Part shown: positions 6,071 to 9,314 of the stretch, one piece after another
Numbering within the stretch: the first letter of the stretch is position 1
How the letters are laid out: each line of letters begins with the position of its first letter
Origin: Thermoplasmata archaeon
Lineage (GTDB): Archaea > Thermoplasmatota > Thermoplasmata > Thermoplasmatales > Thermoplasmataceae
Direction of reading: 5' to 3'
DNA: 9,314 nt
Assembly: GCA_021845155.1 (NCBI GenBank)
Contig: JAKBSB010000041.1
Span: 1 to 9,314, forward strand
Notes under the pieces: model-generated
Database searches by the model: none
Told to the model about the DNA's origin: nothing
Seen by the model: only the letters and a program-made list of their open reading frames with translations
Made by a program: the position numbers and the translations under genes

Positions 6071-7867
6071 TCACTGCCCGACCTTCAATTTCTTTATGCG
6101 TCGTATCTCACGGTTATACGCGTCTGCAATTTCTGCAAATCCCACTGTGCCTAAAACTTCTCTGTCTTCGCCAACCACAACCAGCTTTCCGCTTGGCACC
6201 CTTGTCAATATGTCCAGGGCATCATGTATGCTTTCCTTCTCGGATATGGTTTCCGGATTTGCATTCATGTAATCCTGCACGGGAGAGGATGAATAGTCCA
6301 CATTTCCGGGAATTTCCTCCAGTGACAGGAGGCCTTCAAGCTTTCCGTTCTTCCTGACAACTACGCTTTTTGTCCTGGAACCTCTTATGACTTCAATAGC
6401 CTCCTTTAAAGACTGTTCTGGCCTTACATATGGATAGTCACTCCTCATGGCATCAGATACCAGAACATCATCCATTATGGGCCTGTCATATTCCAGTCTA
6501 TGGGCAGGTGAGGCTGCCCTGTCCTTGACCTGGGCGCTGTATATGGAGTTCTTCATTCCGGAAACGAAGTAGGCAACAGTTGTGGACAGCATCAGTGGCA
6601 GGAAAAGAGCAAAACCGCCAGTCATTTCCGTTCCCATTATAAGTACGGAAATCGGCGCCTTTGAAACACCACCGAAGAACGCGATCATGCATACTATCGT
6701 AATTTCAGTCACATCCAGGAAGGGAAAGTAAGGGTGTATGACAATTCCTATTGCTGCACCCATGAATGCTCCTGTGACTATTCCAGGGGCAAAAACACCT
6801 CCTGATCCTCCTGATCCTATTGTAAATGAAGTTGCAACAATCTTCAGGAAAAACAGGATAATGAGCAGGTATAAAGGCAGAAGCACAAGATTATTGTAAA
6901 ATATCTGCTGGACCCAACCGTAGCCAAGCCCGAGGACTTCCGGGAAAAACATGGCAATTATTCCAACAATGAGTGCTCCAATGGCGGGCCTGAAGTATTT
7001 TGAAACCCTCTTCATTCTTGAAAAAAGCTTCTGGACCCCATAAAACACCCTTACATAGAGTATCCCACCAAGGCCGGCAAGAACGCCAACCAGAAGATAG
7101 ACAACAAGTGCCTCGGGATGGGTAAATCCCAGTATTGTGTTCTGTGGAATCGTGAAAAGTGGAACATAATGGAACGGATAGGCAAATATGGAGTATCCAA
7201 CCACGGAAGCAATTATGGCAGGAATAAGGGCCTCAACCTCAAAGTCCTGCCTGTATAGAATTTCAGTACTCAGGAGAGCACCTCCAAGTGGTGCCATGAA
7301 TATGCTCCCAATTCCGGCACCTATACCAGCAGCCATGGCTATTCTTCTGTCTCGGTCACTCATCTTGAAGGCATCAGCAATGAAGGAACCAAAACCGGCA
7401 GCAATCTGTGCCGTAGGCCCTTCCCTGCCTGCACTTCCACCCGAACCTATTGTCACAGCGGACGCAACCATCTTGACAATGGGTATCCTTCTCCGTATCT
7501 TTCCGTTATTTTCGTGAAAGGCCTTTATGGCTGCATCGGTTCCATGTCCTTCCGCTTCCGGAGCAAATCTGTAGACAATAAAACCGGAAATTAAGCCTCC
7601 AATGACCAAAGATACTGGAACAAGCAGCATCCTATAGTGGCCAATTACGTAATTTGGGACTCCTCCTGACACGCCACTTACGGGGGGTGTAAATCCAGTT
7701 AACGGAACAAGGAGATAATCAGTTACAAGTTTAATGCTGAAATATAACGCAAGAGATCCCACCCCAGCAATTATACCTATGAAAATACCAACAACAACCC
7801 ACTTTGCTGTACTTCTGGAAAGCAACAATTTTCTCATTTTACTCAAAATGCTTCTGCCTTCCTCCAT
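6071..7867 (-). CDS. ClC-family chloride channel/transporter with two C-terminal CBS domains
   Basis: Integral membrane anion channel or antiporter of 598 residues. Residues about 20-440 are the ClC membrane core and 464-586 a CBS pair (about 464-521 and 528-586), which in the family bind adenine nucleotides and modulate gating. Visible core motifs are GREGP (147-151) with gating glutamate E149, GGVFAPG (356-362) and the pore tyrosine Y443 in SIYSAQVKDR. Two departures stand out. The first filter loop, GSGIP in E. coli ClC, here reads GHGTD (107-111). The segment FMAPLGGALLSTEILY (190-205) has Ile203 where exchangers carry the internal proton glutamate. In animal ClC channels that position is a valine, so passive conduction is plausible (inference). 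The ATG at 7867 lacks a Shine-Dalgarno; M11 (7837) is an alternative start. The gene lies 60 bases after the helicase. In an acidophile it may take part in membrane-potential or pH control. Confidence 0.95.
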   Translation of the reverse strand: MEEGRSILSKMRKLLLSRSTAKWVVVGIFIGIIAGVGSLALYFSIKLVTDYLLVPLTGFTPPVSGVSGGVPNYVIGHYRMLLVPVSLVIGGLISGFIVYRFAPEAEGHGTDAAIKAFHENNGKIRRRIPIVKMVASAVTIGSGGSAGREGPTAQIAAGFGSFIADAFKMSDRDRRIAMAAGIGAGIGSIFMAPLGGALLSTEILYRQDFEVEALIPAIIASVVGYSIFAYPFHYVPLFTIPQNTILGFTHPEALVVYLLVGVLAGLGGILYVRVFYGVQKLFSRMKRVSKYFRPAIGALIVGIIAMFFPEVLGLGYGWVQQIFYNNLVLLPLYLLIILFFLKIVATSFTIGSGGSGGVFAPGIVTGAFMGAAIGIVIHPYFPFLDVTEITIVCMIAFFGGVSKAPISVLIMGTEMTGGFALFLPLMLSTTVAYFVSGMKNSIYSAQVKDRAASPAHRLEYDRPIMDDVLVSDAMRSDYPYVRPEQSLKEAIEVIRGSRTKSVVVRKNGKLEGLLSLEEIPGNVDYSSSPVQDYMNANPETISEKESIHDALDILTRVPSGKLVVVGEDREVLGTVGFAEIADAYNREIRRIKKLKVGQ

Positions 7868-7892
7868 TTAACCGTGAAGTAATAACAAGATA

Positions 7893-7905
7893 GCATATTA
7901 TTTTT
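7893..7905 (-). promoter_or_regulatory. Candidate TATA region for the ClC gene
   Basis: The minus strand reads AAAAATAATATGC within the 60-base gap after the helicase stop, centred about 31 bases before the ATG at 7867. Transcription would begin only about five bases before the ATG, a near-leaderless message consistent with the lack of a Shine-Dalgarno. The evidence is AT content and spacing only. Confidence 0.3.
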
Positions 7906-7927
7906 GGGTCAGTTCAAATAAGAAATT

Positions 7928-9314
7928 TCAATTATGAGGTTTCTCAGAAACTTTCATGAAGAAATCTTTGCAATCCCTAAGAGGGTCAAGTGAAAGCTTC
8001 ATTTCAGGTATGTATTTCCTGAAATATCTTGCCCTCTTGTCCAGAATCATTGCCATTCCAATATCATTTTCATTTCTTATGAGCCTGCCTATTTCCTGCT
8101 TGATCTTTATCACGGTTGGGTAGGTTACCGCATATTCCCAGCCTTTTCCGAACACCCTGTCATAATAACGGTAAATGGAGTCCTGCTTTGCATCGGGACG
8201 GGGATAGGGAATACCTGCTATGATGACAAACTCAAGCTGGTTGCCAGGAAAATTCATGCCTTCTGCTATTCTTCCCCCGGAAACTGCAAAAAGTGTTCTT
8301 CCCCCCTTCCTGAATTTATTTATCATATCCATCAGGTCTGACTGGGTTTTACCTCTTGTCTCAACCATTACGCGTGACGGAAACCCCATGGAATGTATCC
8401 TCTCAAGAACGTTGTATGAAGGGAAGAATACTATGGTGTTTCGCTGTATAACCGAAGTTAATGACTTTATCTGATCATAAAGCCTTGAAGCGCCACTTTC
8501 ATCAAATTCATCGAATTTTGTGGTTGTCCCTTCGTAATACATGACCGATAGATTCTCCTTTGGAAACATGTAGGGTATCACCCTGCTTGAGGAGTCCTGA
8601 AAGCCGGTTACATTCAGGTAGACATCTATTGGATTCAGGGTACCGGACATGTGAATGGTCTTTGATTCCCTGAGGGGGTTCAGGAGGACAGAGGGATCCA
8701 TGCAGAAAGCCTCAATCTGGCCATTTCTCTGCCTTGAAAGCACAGCAACGAACTTCTCCTCATCAACCGTTTCCCAGGACATCAAATAATTTGAAAGGGA
8801 GAATACGGAAGACCTGGGAACATGTCCCTTCTTCTCTTTCTCTCCGGCAATATACTCACCAAAGATGTTCAGGTATGTTATGAGGTTGCCATACTTTTCC
8901 GATGACATTGAGTTTGCTATCATCATATTTTCCCTGAGGTCCTGGAATTTTATGCGCACCTCATCTTTTTCGCCTAAGCGGTCCCGCATGAGATCCATTA
9001 TGGTGTTTCTCAGCATCTCCATAAGATCCGTGGATCGTATCCTCTCCATGAGCTCGATATCCCCATAGTCCAGGCTCTCTTTTTCCGCGGAGTTTATGAG
9101 ATTCGTGGAGATCCTGAAGGAAGATGCATTTCTGGCAAGATCCGGAAGGTTATGTGCCTCATCAAGTATGAGAATAAGTTCTTCCCTGGAGACTCCCCAG
9201 TGGTTGAGGAACCTGTTTGCAACTCCGTAATTGAGGAAAAAGGCATATGGAGCTATAACAAGATTGGCATCCTTCAGTGCAAACTTGACTGATTCATAGG
9301 GGCAGAGATTATTC
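7928..9314 (-). CDS. xpd: XPD/Rad3-type ATP-dependent DNA helicase, 5' end beyond the window
   Basis: Superfamily 2 Fe-S helicase that unwinds DNA 5' to 3', linked in archaea and eukaryotes to nucleotide excision repair. The frame is open to the right edge: 461 residues are visible, with 88 codons upstream of the ATG at 9049, which is an internal Met (M89). The first visible residues, NLCPYESVKFAL, contain what is probably the last Fe-S cysteine (codon 9302-9304). LILILDEAHNLPD carries the DEAH Walker B box (9152-9163). After the Arch-like region come motif III MSGTLNPIDVY, motif IV NTIVFFPSYNVLERI, motif V VSGGRIAEGMNFPG with IIAGIPYPRPD, and motif VI QEIGRLIRN with the arginine fingers. Walker A and the first three cysteines lie outside the window. 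DinG-like helicases are the main alternative, but the CPY motif and the motif III/V wording favour XPD. The gene is intact as far as it can be seen. Confidence 0.95.
   Translation of the reverse strand, partial: NNLCPYESVKFALKDANLVIAPYAFFLNYGVANRFLNHWGVSREELILILDEAHNLPDLARNASSFRISTNLINSAEKESLDYGDIELMERIRSTDLMEMLRNTIMDLMRDRLGEKDEVRIKFQDLRENMMIANSMSSEKYGNLITYLNIFGEYIAGEKEKKGHVPRSSVFSLSNYLMSWETVDEEKFVAVLSRQRNGQIEAFCMDPSVLLNPLRESKTIHMSGTLNPIDVYLNVTGFQDSSSRVIPYMFPKENLSVMYYEGTTTKFDEFDESGASRLYDQIKSLTSVIQRNTIVFFPSYNVLERIHSMGFPSRVMVETRGKTQSDLMDMINKFRKGGRTLFAVSGGRIAEGMNFPGNQLEFVIIAGIPYPRPDAKQDSIYRYYDRVFGKGWEYAVTYPTVIKIKQEIGRLIRNENDIGMAMILDKRARYFRKYIPEMKLSLDPLRDCKDFFMKVSEKPHN

Noticed and set aside
7928..9049. 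Helicase gene taken as complete from the ATG at 9049
   Set aside because: The same frame continues without a stop to base 9314 and contains the DEAH box and a Fe-S cysteine motif, so 9049 is an internal methionine of a gene cut by the window edge.

Overview
The window looks like a piece of a Thermoplasmatales-type (acidophilic, wall-less euryarchaeal) chromosome. The evidence is an archaeal-class S-adenosylmethionine synthetase, an XPD-type 5'-3' helicase, a RimI/Ard1-type N-acetyltransferase, TATA-box promoters in place of bacterial -35/-10 signals, frequent AGG/AGA arginine and ATA isoleucine codons, and secreted proteins crowded with N-glycosylation sequons. The genus cannot be fixed from this sequence alone. 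The region is gene-dense and has no RNA gene, IS element or CRISPR array that I can see.

Layout. Positions 1-2486 hold two exported proteins on the minus strand. The first to be transcribed (606-2486) is a 626-residue multidomain surface protein with a natural Gly4Ser-type hinge. The second starts 10 bases after its stop, behind a good Shine-Dalgarno, and runs off the left edge. I recognise neither by family; together they are the least explained part of the window. Positions 2487-2676 are an AT-rich promoter region. Positions 2677-4179 (minus) encode bifunctional PurH. A divergent control region of about 170 bases then separates purH from mat (4347-5552, the only plus-strand gene). It contains two 15-base inverted repeats one behind the other. 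mat converges on a RimI-like acetyltransferase (5563-6021, minus) with only 10 bases between stops. Upstream of that gene lie a ClC-family chloride channel/transporter with two C-terminal CBS domains (6071-7867, minus) and the 3' three-quarters or so of an XPD helicase (7928-9314, minus). The helicase reading frame continues to the right edge and shows the DEAH box and the last Fe-S cysteine.

How they fit together. PurH consumes 10-formyl-tetrahydrofolate to finish IMP synthesis, and Mat makes SAM from methionine and ATP. Both belong to the one-carbon/purine economy and share one divergent intergenic region, so joint control is plausible but not shown. The helicase, chloride transporter and acetyltransferase are housekeeping genes in tandem with short gaps and no obvious shared pathway. 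The secreted pair is probably co-transcribed and would face the extracellular acidic medium. Its promoter region shares an identical 13-base stretch with the purH upstream region.
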